DNA of 64,000 bases from Bacteroidales bacterium UBA1715 (GTDB lineage Bacteria; Bacteroidota; Bacteroidia; Bacteroidales; UBA1715), in assembly GCA_002317135.1 (NCBI GenBank), contig DCIX01000036.1, positions 234,268 through 298,267 of the forward strand, given 5' to 3'. This document shows, piece after piece, positions 18,329 to 27,400 of the stretch. Made by a program: the position numbers and the translations under genes. The notes under the pieces were generated by a model that was given only the letters and a program-made list of their open reading frames with translations, was not told where the DNA came from and made no database searches. Within the stretch, counting starts at the first letter, position 1. Each line of letters opens with the position of its first letter.

Positions 18329-19330
18329 TTAATCCAATAATCCTCGTATATGTTTGTCGAAGTCAGAGTCTATCTTTTGACCAGGGTTGAAGAGTTTGTA
18401 TTCCTCTTCAGCCTTCCTGTCTGCCTCGGCACGGCTTATTGTTCCTTTGTCTGGCAACAAGGCATAGCGACGGAAGGTTAGGAACTCGTTTACCGATGCA
18501 GCAAACTGCTCCATCGTGAAGGCATTTTCGCGCTCTATCAAGTCCTCAATATAGTCGAAGTAACCAGTAACGGCACGCTCCAACTGGCGAATCTCTTTCT
18601 CTGGCAGATAGTTCTTCGCTACCTTGGTGTCGGAAAGCAGTATGCGTCCATCTGGCGCATTCTTCCATGTCTCCAATCCCATGTGTTCCTTGGTATGGTC
18701 GGCACTGGTGTAGATTATCTCAGGAGCTGTCTTTCCTGTGATGGCATAGTGGAAACGGTTCTGCACCATCTGGAAGAACTCGCGTGTGGTAGGTGACTTA
18801 CTATCGTAGTCGAACGAGCATTCTGCATAGATATCTGTTATCTGTTGCCATATTCTGCGCTCGCTGGCACGGATGCTGCGAACCCTCTCCAGCAACTCCC
18901 GGAAGTAATCCTTGCCAAAGGCTGTCTTCGCCTGCTTCAATCGCTCGTCATCCATGGCAAAACCCTTCAGTATGTATTCGTGCAGTACTTTCGTTGCCCA
19001 CTGGCGGAAGCGGGTTGCCTTGAGGCTGTTCACGCGATAACCCACGGCAATAATGGCATCGAGGGAGTAGAAGGCAGTCTCACTCATCTGTGTTTTTCCC
19101 TCTATCGCACCATGCTGAGTGGGTATTTCCATTTTGGAAACAACCACTTCTTTTTCCAGTTCACCTTCTTCAAAGATGTGAGTCAGATGCTTGCTTATGG
19201 CAGGCACTCCTACTCCAAAGAGCTGAGCCATCGCTTTCTGCGTGCACCACAGAGTCTCGTCTTTTATGACTACCTGCACCTTGCCGTCACCATCAGGCAT
19301 GCTATATATTAAAAACTGTATCTCGTTCAT
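18329..19330 (-). CDS. rhuM: RhuM-family protein
   Basis: The 333-residue product matches the virulence RhuM family: it begins MNEIQFLIYSMPDGDGKVQV, with WCTQKAMAQLFGVGVPAISK as a helix-turn-helix-like segment. The conserved core is AFYSLDAIIAVGYRVNSLKA followed by TRFRQWATKVLHEYI. RhuM proteins were first named in a Salmonella pathogenicity island. In Bacteroidota they are frequent passengers in type I restriction loci. Their molecular role is unknown; a DNA-binding regulator or effector is suspected. It sits 15 bp upstream of hsdR and 18 bp downstream of hsdS. Confidence 0.88.
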   Translation of the reverse strand: MNEIQFLIYSMPDGDGKVQVVIKDETLWCTQKAMAQLFGVGVPAISKHLTHIFEEGELEKEVVVSKMEIPTQHGAIEGKTQMSETAFYSLDAIIAVGYRVNSLKATRFRQWATKVLHEYILKGFAMDDERLKQAKTAFGKDYFRELLERVRSIRASERRIWQQITDIYAECSFDYDSKSPTTREFFQMVQNRFHYAITGKTAPEIIYTSADHTKEHMGLETWKNAPDGRILLSDTKVAKNYLPEKEIRQLERAVTGYFDYIEDLIERENAFTMEQFAASVNEFLTFRRYALLPDKGTISRAEADRKAEEEYKLFNPGQKIDSDFDKHIRGLLD

Positions 19331-19348
19331 ATTCTATTGCTTTTCGTT

Positions 19349-20449
19349 CTACACTTCTATCTCACCACTCATCAGTTTAGGAAGCAAGCGGTCACGCGCT
19401 TCTGTGAGGAGGCGGAGTTGGGATTTCAATGTTTGTCTTTCATTGAACATCCTTTCAAACGTTTTGTACATCTTACTGTCATTCGACACCAGCAGTTCTA
19501 TGGAATCAATATGTTTCTTGCCAAGATGAGCCACCGTAGCACCAACAACTGTATTCTCGAAGTATTTAATAGGTTCGTATATTGCTTGTAGAATAAAGCC
19601 CTTCATGGCAGTATCTTTAGGTCTGAATGAACATGCTCGCTGTACAAGATAAGCTTTTCCACCACTCCAAGTGTTTATATGGAATATGCCATCCATTCCT
19701 ATCAGTATGTCGCCATCATTTACAATGTACGAGCCATTGGCCTCTTCTGTTGTATAGTCATTTGTGTATCCATCAGGAATGTTGCGAATGCGTACAATAG
19801 GAGTACCTTCACCTTTGCTGTTGAATAAATGGCCATCAAAAGCATAGCCATACTGAACATCCACCAAGTCTATGAGTTTCTTCTTCTCCCATCCCTCTGG
19901 CACTCCATCTATGATGTTGGTGTTTCCGTGTCCGGGGAAGTGGAGGTCGATGAACCATTCCTTGTAGAGTCGCTGAGCAGCTTCCTCCAATAGCTTTATC
20001 TGCTTCTGATAGTTCTCTATCAAGGAGTCGTAGCGAGAGAGGATGGTTGCTATGCGGTGCTGGGTGGGGAGTGGGGGAATTCTTACGTCTAATATTGCTA
20101 AGTTATTTCTATTTAGTGTAGGAACAGCAGAACCAGTCATTGCTCTTGAAGGGTCAAAATCCTTCAAGAAATAATAAATAAATTTAGGAAGATTACCCTT
20201 AAAATCTTTTACGAACAAGGATGTATTATGTGGCCAATATTCCGATTCAACATATTGAACTTGTCCAATAGTACCTGAGCGTCCTGTTATTACGCCAGGC
20301 CCCTTCTCTTTTGCAACATTATGATAACCCATGATAGAAGTTGATGTTATCACTGGGATATTACCATTCTTAAATTTTGCTTTGGGAAGATCATAACCTC
20401 TTTGGAGTGTAATCACCTCCCCCAACTTCACCTTCTTCCACTCACTCAT
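19349..20449 (-). CDS. hsdS: Type I restriction specificity subunit S
   Basis: This 366-residue protein has the HsdS two-half layout. Target-recognition domain 1 (residues about 1-125) ends RIPPLPTQHRIATILSRYD. A central conserved helix follows (SLIENYQKQIKLLEEAAQRL), then TRD2 (about 175-330) and a terminal helix, which mirror each other. It determines the bipartite DNA sequence methylated and restricted. The start overlaps the Fic gene stop as ATGA. Its first 11 codons and the upstream bases are duplicated in front of the Fic gene. Confidence 0.93.
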   Translation of the reverse strand: MSEWKKVKLGEVITLQRGYDLPKAKFKNGNIPVITSTSIMGYHNVAKEKGPGVITGRSGTIGQVQYVESEYWPHNTSLFVKDFKGNLPKFIYYFLKDFDPSRAMTGSAVPTLNRNNLAILDVRIPPLPTQHRIATILSRYDSLIENYQKQIKLLEEAAQRLYKEWFIDLHFPGHGNTNIIDGVPEGWEKKKLIDLVDVQYGYAFDGHLFNSKGEGTPIVRIRNIPDGYTNDYTTEEANGSYIVNDGDILIGMDGIFHINTWSGGKAYLVQRACSFRPKDTAMKGFILQAIYEPIKYFENTVVGATVAHLGKKHIDSIELLVSNDSKMYKTFERMFNERQTLKSQLRLLTEARDRLLPKLMSGEIEV

Positions 20450-20462
20450 ACCTCATCCTCCT
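20421..20462 (-). repeat. Direct repeat copy A (hsdS start junction)
   Basis: This 42-bp segment spans the end of the Fic gene (codons EDEV) and the hsdS start (MSEWKKVKLG). It matches copy B at 21347-21388 in 38 of 42 positions. Confidence 0.85.
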
Positions 20463-21336
20463 GTTCATAATAGTAAGAATAATCGATACCCTTCATGAAA
20501 AGCTCACGGCTGGTGATGTCGTCGGTAAGGGCGTTTGCTATCAGCTGCTTGATGCGCGAGGCATCGGCAACGCTTTGCTCCATGGCTGCGAGGTAGTCGC
20601 GCTTGTTAATCTGGCTCCAATCCACACATTTGTGCAGGCGGGCCTTCAACATCAGGTCGAGCCAGATACGCGTGCTGCGTCCGTTTCCCTCCATGAAAGG
20701 ATGGCAGACATTCATCTCCACATACTTGTCGGCAATATCATCGAAAGTGGTTTCTGGCATACGTTCCACCATCTCTAACTGCTGTGGCAGATACTGGTGA
20801 AGGCAGAATTTGAAGCCGCCCTTGGATATGGTCTTGGTGCGTATCTTACCGGCAAAGTCGTAAAGACCACCGAACAGTAGTGAGTGTATCTGTTGCAAGC
20901 CTTTTACCGTTCCTACAGGTATGTTATCGAGCAGGTTGCTCTCAAACAGGGCGTATGCCTTCTTGCGACTCTGTCCGTCGATGGTGTTGTCGCTATACAT
21001 TAGCCAATCGAGGAAGGCGGCTGCATTATTGTTAGGAACAGATTTTGCCAGCATGACAACGCCATCGGCATCAAGCACATCGGTATTATATCGCTTACCA
21101 TCGGCAGCCCTTAACTTCAGTTGGGTAGTGGCACTAACCAACTCGGAAGAATCCTTTTTCAACTTAGCCTTGAGATATTTCCAGTAGTTTCGTGTCTTCT
21201 GGTAATCTTCTTGATTGTTGATAGCCGCTAATACATCGAGTACAGAGAAGAACCATTTGTTGTTCTCCTCACTCCAGACGGCTCGCACCTCGTGGTCATT
21301 AAAGAAACGTATGGATATCTTATGCGTGTCGCTCAT
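20446..21336 (-). CDS. Fic-domain protein with N-terminal Bro-like/virulence-associated module
   Basis: The product is 296 residues from ATG 21336 (MSDTHKISIRFF), which is preceded by a strong GGGAGG ribosome-binding sequence. The frame also opens at ATG 21375, which overlaps the upstream stop as ATGA. That start would add 13 residues copied from an hsdS N terminus (MSKWKKVKLGG). Residues 1-120 resemble a phage-antirepressor-type module (WFFSVLDVLAAINN). The C-terminal Fic domain has the catalytic loop HPFMEGNGRSTRIW, the intact HPFx(E)GNGR AMPylation motif. It probably modifies a target protein with AMP or another nucleotide. It sits between a YhcG-like nuclease gene and hsdS. Confidence 0.88.
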   Translation of the reverse strand: MSDTHKISIRFFNDHEVRAVWSEENNKWFFSVLDVLAAINNQEDYQKTRNYWKYLKAKLKKDSSELVSATTQLKLRAADGKRYNTDVLDADGVVMLAKSVPNNNAAAFLDWLMYSDNTIDGQSRKKAYALFESNLLDNIPVGTVKGLQQIHSLLFGGLYDFAGKIRTKTISKGGFKFCLHQYLPQQLEMVERMPETTFDDIADKYVEMNVCHPFMEGNGRSTRIWLDLMLKARLHKCVDWSQINKRDYLAAMEQSVADASRIKQLIANALTDDITSRELFMKGIDYSYYYEQEDEV

Positions 21337-21346
21337 CTCAACTCCT

Positions 21347-21388
21347 CCCAGCTTCACTTTCTTCCACTTGCTCATACCTCATCCTCCT
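21347..21388 (-). repeat. Direct repeat copy B (hsdS-like start in front of fic)
   Basis: This copy spans the end of the YhcG-like gene (also EDEV) and an hsdS-like start (MSKWKKVKLG). It is 926 bp from copy A in the same orientation. Confidence 0.85.
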
Positions 21389-22508
21389 TTCTAAATTCCT
21401 TAATCCATTCACGCAACTTTTGCTGGAGCAAAGCCTTGTCGGGAAGACAGAGTGCATACTGCTGTGCATAGATATTGGCATCTTGAGGCAATGTGAGTTC
21501 TACGAGAGCATCATTCTTGCGCTCGCAGAGGAGAATGCCGATAGTTGGCTTCTCAAAGTCCTCTTTTACGAAGCGGTCGTAGTAGTTGACATACATCTGC
21601 ATCTGTCCGAGGTCTTGATGGGTGAGGTCATCCATCTTTAAGTCAACGAGGACATAGCATTGCAGGAGGCGATTGTAAAGCACAAGGTCAACATAGAAAT
21701 GTCGTTCTTCGAAAGTGAATCGCTTCTGCCTTGCCTCAAAGAGAAAACCCTTGCCCATTTCGAGGAGGAATTCTTGAAGGCGACTGATAATTGCACTTTC
21801 AAGGTCGCTCTCGCTATAAGATGCATCTGATTTCAAACCGATGAATTCCAGAACCACAGGGTCTTTGATGATGTCAGATGGTTTCTCTACCACCTGTCCC
21901 TCCTTTGCCAAACGCATAACTTCGTCTTTGTCACGACTTATTGCCAGACGTTCATAGAGTCCACTACCAATCTGACGTTGCAGTTGGCGAGTGCTCCATG
22001 CCTGCTTGTTTGCTTCAATTTCATAGAAACTACGAGCGCATGGGTCTTCTACGTGTGTAAGTATCTGATAGTGTGACCATGAAAGCACAAAATCATGATT
22101 CAGTAACCGCTGGCTACGAATTTCCAAGGCAGTGTCTGGGATTTCCTTGTTTTCAATTTCCAAGACAGTGTCTGGGATTTTTGAGAATTCACCGTGCACA
22201 TTTGACAACAGGCCTGAATAGATAGCGAAGAACTTTCGCATCTGTCGCAAATTCTCTTCCGACCAACCTTTGCCTAATCGTTCAGTAAGTTGCTCTGATA
22301 CACGCTTCAATATGCCTTTCCCATATTCTGCACGCACCTTACCGCCTTGTTCATCTTCTATGATATAGCGACCAATCTCATAGTATGTATAAACCTGGGC
22401 TGTATTAGCTACAGAAGCCACATTCCTACGTGCCTCTGTTACCAGGCTCTCAATCTTTTCAGCCAACTGTGTGGCTCTTGTTTCGATTATAGCGACTTCG
22501 TTTTCCAT
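21372..22508 (-). CDS. YhcG-like PD-(D/E)XK nuclease (DUF1016 family)
   Basis: The 378-residue product has the DUF1016 N-terminal winged-helix-like region (TYYEIGRYIIEDEQGGKVRA followed by EYGKGILKRVSEQLTERLGKGWSEENL). The C-terminal PD-(D/E)XK nuclease fold contains FEERHFYVDLVLYNRLLQCY and VLVDLKMDDLTHQDLGQMQM, holding the D and D-x-K catalytic positions. Such genes accompany type I restriction systems across bacteria. A role in DNA degradation or end processing is inferred and not proven. An internal 36-bp duplication repeats the segment IPDTVLEI/IPDTALEI. It lies 3 bp after hsdM and overlaps the next start. Confidence 0.88.
   Translation of the reverse strand: MENEVAIIETRATQLAEKIESLVTEARRNVASVANTAQVYTYYEIGRYIIEDEQGGKVRAEYGKGILKRVSEQLTERLGKGWSEENLRQMRKFFAIYSGLLSNVHGEFSKIPDTVLEIENKEIPDTALEIRSQRLLNHDFVLSWSHYQILTHVEDPCARSFYEIEANKQAWSTRQLQRQIGSGLYERLAISRDKDEVMRLAKEGQVVEKPSDIIKDPVVLEFIGLKSDASYSESDLESAIISRLQEFLLEMGKGFLFEARQKRFTFEERHFYVDLVLYNRLLQCYVLVDLKMDDLTHQDLGQMQMYVNYYDRFVKEDFEKPTIGILLCERKNDALVELTLPQDANIYAQQYALCLPDKALLQQKLREWIKEFRKEDEV
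22119..22190 (-). repeat. 36-bp in-frame tandem duplication
   Basis: Two adjacent 36-bp units share a 26-bp core that differs at one base. They encode IPDTALEI and IPDTVLEI in the linker of the YhcG-like protein. Confidence 0.75.
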
Positions 22509-22511
22509 AAC

Positions 22512-24293
22512 TTACTTCGTCTTTAGGTTATCCCATTCGGTCATTATCTCACGCATAAGCACGTTGGCTTCGGCATTGAGTTGTGAGAGTTCAGAATGAA
22601 TCTCATTCATACGCTCGTGGAAATCAACGCCATCGTCCTCAACTTCGGCAACACCTACGTATGCACCTGGGGTAAGACTGTAGTTCTTTTCGCTTATCTC
22701 ATCGAGAGTTGCAATCTTGCAAAGACCGAGGATGTCCTGGTATTCGCCTTCGGTGCCGAACTTCGAGGTGAGCCACTCACGCTGACGTGCCGTCTCAAGC
22801 AACAGTTCCGCATCGGCAATGAGTTCGTTCTGTTCGCGCTCTACCTGCTTCTTTGTCTTGCGGTCGGCTGCAGCAATGGCATCCTTTGCTATCTGCTTGG
22901 CGGCAGCGAGCTGTGCTTCAGCCTCGGTGAGAGAGAAACCTTCGAGGGCAGTATCATAATCGGCAATGAGCTGGCGATACTTCTCCTGCTCACCACGATA
23001 CAGATGTACGATGGCTTGCAGATTCTTCAGCTGCCATTCCGTCCACTCGTTGAGCGTACGGTCAACCACGGTGTAGTAGTTGCGAGCATCGATGAAGAGT
23101 ACACGGTTCTTGTTCTCCAAGCGTTTCGCCTTGTCGAAGAACCACAGTGAGCAAGGCAGTGAGAGGGTGTAGAAGAAGTTGTTGCCCACACTCACCATCA
23201 CATCCACATCACCCGTCAAGACAAGTTTCTCACGGATGTCTCGGTCCTTGTTGGCACTATCCGTTGCTGATGATGCCATAACGAAACCAGCTCGGCCGGT
23301 ATCATTCAGGTAGGCATAGAAATAGGAAATCCACAGATAGTTGGCATTGCCAATCTCCTTGGTCTTGGCATTCACTCCCGGCAAGCCGAAAGGCAGACGA
23401 CCTGCAGCAGATGCCGATTCCGACTTCACCTTGTCAACATTGAAAGGAGGATTGGCCATCACATAGTCACACTTGCCAGCAAGATTGTGAGCATCATGAT
23501 AGAACGAGTTGGCTTCGTCACCACTGACGATGCGACCATTCAATCCATGCACAGCCATGTTCATCAGACAGAGTTGGGCGTTATATTCCACCTTCTCTTG
23601 CCCGTAGAAGGTCATCTGGGTGTTGGCATTCATTCCACCCGCATTCACAAAATCTCCCGTCTGCACAAACATACCGCCCGAACCGCAGGCAGGGTCAAGC
23701 ATCACGCCTTGCTTGGGCTCCAGTACATTAACAAGCATCTTTACCAAAGATTTAGGAGTAAAGAACACACCATCATCAGAAGCAACCGCTTTTGCGAACT
23801 TCGATAGGAAGTACTCATAGATACGACCTATGACATCACCACCTATCTCGTCCAGAGTCTTATTGTTGAAGATGCGAAGCAGCTCACGCAGCAGCTCATC
23901 GCTGAACATGGTGTACGACTTAGGCAGAATACCCGTCAGCTGTTCGCTCTGCTCTTCAACCAATGTCATGGCATGGTTGACAGCCTCGCCCAACGGCTGG
24001 TCATCAGGGAGATTAACAAGATAGTCAAACTGCGCCTCTCTTGGCAGATAGAGCGCACTCTTGGCAGCAAAGTCGCTTGCCTCGACAGGCATCACACGAC
24101 CACCACGGCTTGGGCGGTTCTTCAACAACTCTGCCTCCACCATCTTGAAACGGCTGTAGGCATAACGAAGGAAGAGCAATGCCAAAACTGGCATACAGTA
24201 CTGGCTACTGGTCAGTTTTGAACCAGCACGAAGCAGGTCAGCCGACTCCCAGAGGTCAGCTTCAAGTTTGCGGATATTTATCTTGTCTGTCAT
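22512..24293 (-). CDS. hsdM: Type I restriction N6-adenine methyltransferase M subunit
   Basis: This 593-residue subunit modifies adenine in the target chosen by HsdS. It begins MTDKINIRKLEADLWESADL, the usual HsdM N terminus. The frame extends 20 codons further, but that part covers the promoter region. The SAM-binding motif I is MLDPACGSGGMFVQTGDF. The catalytic motif IV is DYVMANPPFNV (NPPF). The C-terminal coiled region (AEAQLAAAKQIAKDAIAAAD) contacts HsdS. It is the first gene of the hsdM-yhcG-fic-hsdS-rhuM-hsdR order. Confidence 0.96.
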   Translation of the reverse strand: MTDKINIRKLEADLWESADLLRAGSKLTSSQYCMPVLALLFLRYAYSRFKMVEAELLKNRPSRGGRVMPVEASDFAAKSALYLPREAQFDYLVNLPDDQPLGEAVNHAMTLVEEQSEQLTGILPKSYTMFSDELLRELLRIFNNKTLDEIGGDVIGRIYEYFLSKFAKAVASDDGVFFTPKSLVKMLVNVLEPKQGVMLDPACGSGGMFVQTGDFVNAGGMNANTQMTFYGQEKVEYNAQLCLMNMAVHGLNGRIVSGDEANSFYHDAHNLAGKCDYVMANPPFNVDKVKSESASAAGRLPFGLPGVNAKTKEIGNANYLWISYFYAYLNDTGRAGFVMASSATDSANKDRDIREKLVLTGDVDVMVSVGNNFFYTLSLPCSLWFFDKAKRLENKNRVLFIDARNYYTVVDRTLNEWTEWQLKNLQAIVHLYRGEQEKYRQLIADYDTALEGFSLTEAEAQLAAAKQIAKDAIAAADRKTKKQVEREQNELIADAELLLETARQREWLTSKFGTEGEYQDILGLCKIATLDEISEKNYSLTPGAYVGVAEVEDDGVDFHERMNEIHSELSQLNAEANVLMREIMTEWDNLKTK

Positions 24294-24350
24294 TTTTTCG
24301 TTCACAAGTAGCAGATATTTATCTTGCCCAAAAGCAAATAGTATATGCAA

Positions 24351-24358
24351 CAAATTTA
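24351..24358 (-). promoter_or_regulatory. Possible -7 box (TAAATTTG) of the restriction-modification unit
   Basis: A TAnnTTTG match on the minus strand lies about 57 bp upstream of the hsdM ATG, in the A+T-rich gap after the MMPL gene. Confidence 0.35.
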
Positions 24359-24436
24359 TAAAAAAAAGACAATTAAATAAGAATCATACCAATTATAAAC
24401 GAATAATACATGGTGCTGTAATTAATTCGAAAAAAC

Positions 24437-27400
24437 TTATCTTTTTACCTCAAACTTCAAATTCCCCGGAACTGAAATACAATTTTTGGCGATAGCTATG
24501 TTATTTTCGTCGCTGTCGGTAGCAACAATTTGAAGGTTCTTTTTGACTAATGCAGCAAGCAGTGCAAACTCTCCCTGACCACAATTTTCTATAGTATATG
24601 TACCCTCGTTTGGTAGCGAATCTACTTTACTACACAAATCTACGTCTTTCAAAACTTTACGAGCCTGTTGTTCGATTTGTCTGCTTTTGTAAATATAGTT
24701 ATGAAGAACCAAGTCTTTGTAATATTCAGCTGTTTCGACTTCGTTTGCCAATTGTTCATACTCACGAATGTATAATTTTCGAACTGATTTTGCGAAATCA
24801 CGACATTCAACATCTTCGCTATATAATTCATTATCAGTAGTTATACGTGGCAATAACTGTACCGTAACTTTCCCTTTTCGTAATAAGAATTCCGTTTTCG
24901 GGAACACATGACCAATACCATGAATTAGTGCTGGAATTATGTCTACTTGTAGTTGTTTTGCCAAATAAAATGCGCCTTTATGGAAACGCAAAATATCGCA
25001 ATTTTCGGAACGAGTTCCTTCTGGGAATACCAATATTGAATATCCTTTATCAATTGCTTTGCGAAGCACATCTACATTGTCTTCTATGCCATTTTCTACT
25101 GGATAAAAATCGGCATACCGAATTATCCATCCATAGAACGGACAACGCCAAACCCAACGGTTTGTCAAACAGATAATTTTTGGATTCAATAACAACAAAT
25201 ACATTAAATCCAAATGTGACTGATGGTTTGCAATAATAATTCCTGGCTTTTCAAATGTTTCTTGTGCAACATTCTGCAAATCAAATGAAACTCCTGGAAT
25301 TATTTTCACAAGAAAACGGAACGTGCCACACAAACGTTTGTGATACCACAATTTATGCGAATCAGTTTTCCCTAATATTGTTAGAGAAATAAAACCTGCC
25401 AAAGTAAGATATATCGTTCCTATTAAAAATACGACAAACGATATAATTGTAGTAAGTAAGTTCTTGAATGTGATTGGAATCAAACGGTCTTTACCATTTT
25501 TCTGCGTTAGCCAACGATACAAAAGTGGTGGAAACAAATATGCCATCAGTACAACCGAAAACATTCCAACAATTGTAACTTCGCCCAACGAGTGCATAGC
25601 AGGATGTTTCGCCAAAATCAACGAACCAATACCAATAAACATAATCGCAGCCGAAAGACAAACGGAATTCTTGTACGATGCTAACATTTTCTTGCGATAT
25701 GTATATTCATACATCATTCCTTCTGTCACGAATATGGTGTAGTCGTCACCTTGGCCAAAGATAAAGGTTGCAAGAATAATGTTGACAATGTTGAATTTCA
25801 TATCGAAGATGTCCATCAAACCAAGAATCCAAATCCAACCAATCGTAAGCGGCACAAACGCAATAAGACTCAACTCCAAACGTCCAAACGAAAATGTAAG
25901 AAATAAGAAAACTATCAATCCACAGACATATAGAACATAGTCAAAATCGTCGGACAAAGCCGATACCATTTGCGTTACAAGCGTTGTATTGTCGAATGTA
26001 TAGATATTTGAATTGTCAGAAATCAACCGTTCTTCGGCGATTTGACGGTTGTCTTTTTCAGTTCCAATAATATTGTAAATCAAAGTCTTACGATTTACAG
26101 TATCCATATACACAAAATTATGACCGATTGACTGCATAATCGGTTCAAAATAATCAATGTCGTGTACCGAATATTCTGCACATAAAATATTCTCGAACTG
26201 TTTGAATGCGTGAGAATTAAATCCATTTGCAAGACAAGATTGTTCTAACTTTATCAGAAGAGAATCCTTCTGTTTCGAAACAAATTCACGCCATTTTTTT
26301 AATCGCTGTTCCTGAACTTTTTTTGATGGAATGCAAGTCGAAATTCCCGAAATTGATGACACAAGTCCTTCTTGTTTTAACGAATCAAACAAAGGCACCA
26401 ATGTCTCATAATTTTGCAAAGCTGTTTCTGCCGACTCGCCTTCGGCTACGCAAAAGAATGTTGGTTTATCTTGTTGTGTCTGTGCATTGATTTTTGCCAT
26501 TTTCTCGCGCTGAGAATCTGTCATATAATTGATTGAATGCAAGTCACTATCGAATGTCGTGTTTTTACTAAAAAAGAATAACGGTATCGTAATGAGTATC
26601 ACTGCAATAACCACGAACATATTTTTATCCAACTGATACGAAGCAATTTTGTTGAACGTCAGGTTTGTACTTAAGCGTTCCTGCTTCGTAAACAGATTCT
26701 TTTTGAATAGATGTGGCAAAAACAACAACACAAATAAAATCGTTCCAATAAGCAAAAACGAAGCGAACAGCCCAAGATCCTTCATTGCGTTCGAATGAAT
26801 GAATACAAGACTCAAAAAGGCACCGACTGTCGTCAGATTTCCCGTCACAAGTGGATCAATAATGTCGCGAATAGTTTGCTCCTTGCTATATCCCTGCTGG
26901 TAATGTGCCAAAAAATGGAGCGGGTAATTTACCGCAATTCCCACTATAATTGAGCCAACCCCTATCGCAATAACCGAAACGGATTCTTTGAATAATGAAA
27001 CGAATGCCATTCCAAACAAAGCACCAAACGAAATAGAGAAAACAATAATCAACAAGGCACGCACGTCTCTGAAAAAGTACAGCAACAAAGCCAAAATAAA
27101 CACCAAAGCAATAGCTGTTGATAGTATGCTATCCATTTTGATTCGCTGTGCATTACCGATAGAAATTGCCGATGCTCCAATACAATCCAATTTAACATCG
27201 GCATTATTCTGCATCGTAGCCTGCATTGCTTGCTCTATGTCGGCAATCAACTTAGCATTTTCAGAAGTTTCACTTACCGGGAAACGAGATGACACAGCAA
27301 TTATGGCCTCTTTTCCATCCTTGTCGAAAATATAGCCATCTATCGTTTCATAGTTTGAAGATGGACTTGACTGATTTAATGACTGCAACAATGGCGTTGC

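Noticed and set aside
17540..18340. Plus-strand ORF of 266 codons opposite hsdR
   Set aside because: It is an antisense shadow of a strongly supported hsdR gene in G+C-richer DNA, and its composition (His/Val/Gln-rich) fits no protein family.
22596..23150. Plus-strand ORF of 184 codons opposite hsdM
   Set aside because: Antisense shadow of hsdM. It has no promoter or recognisable motif.
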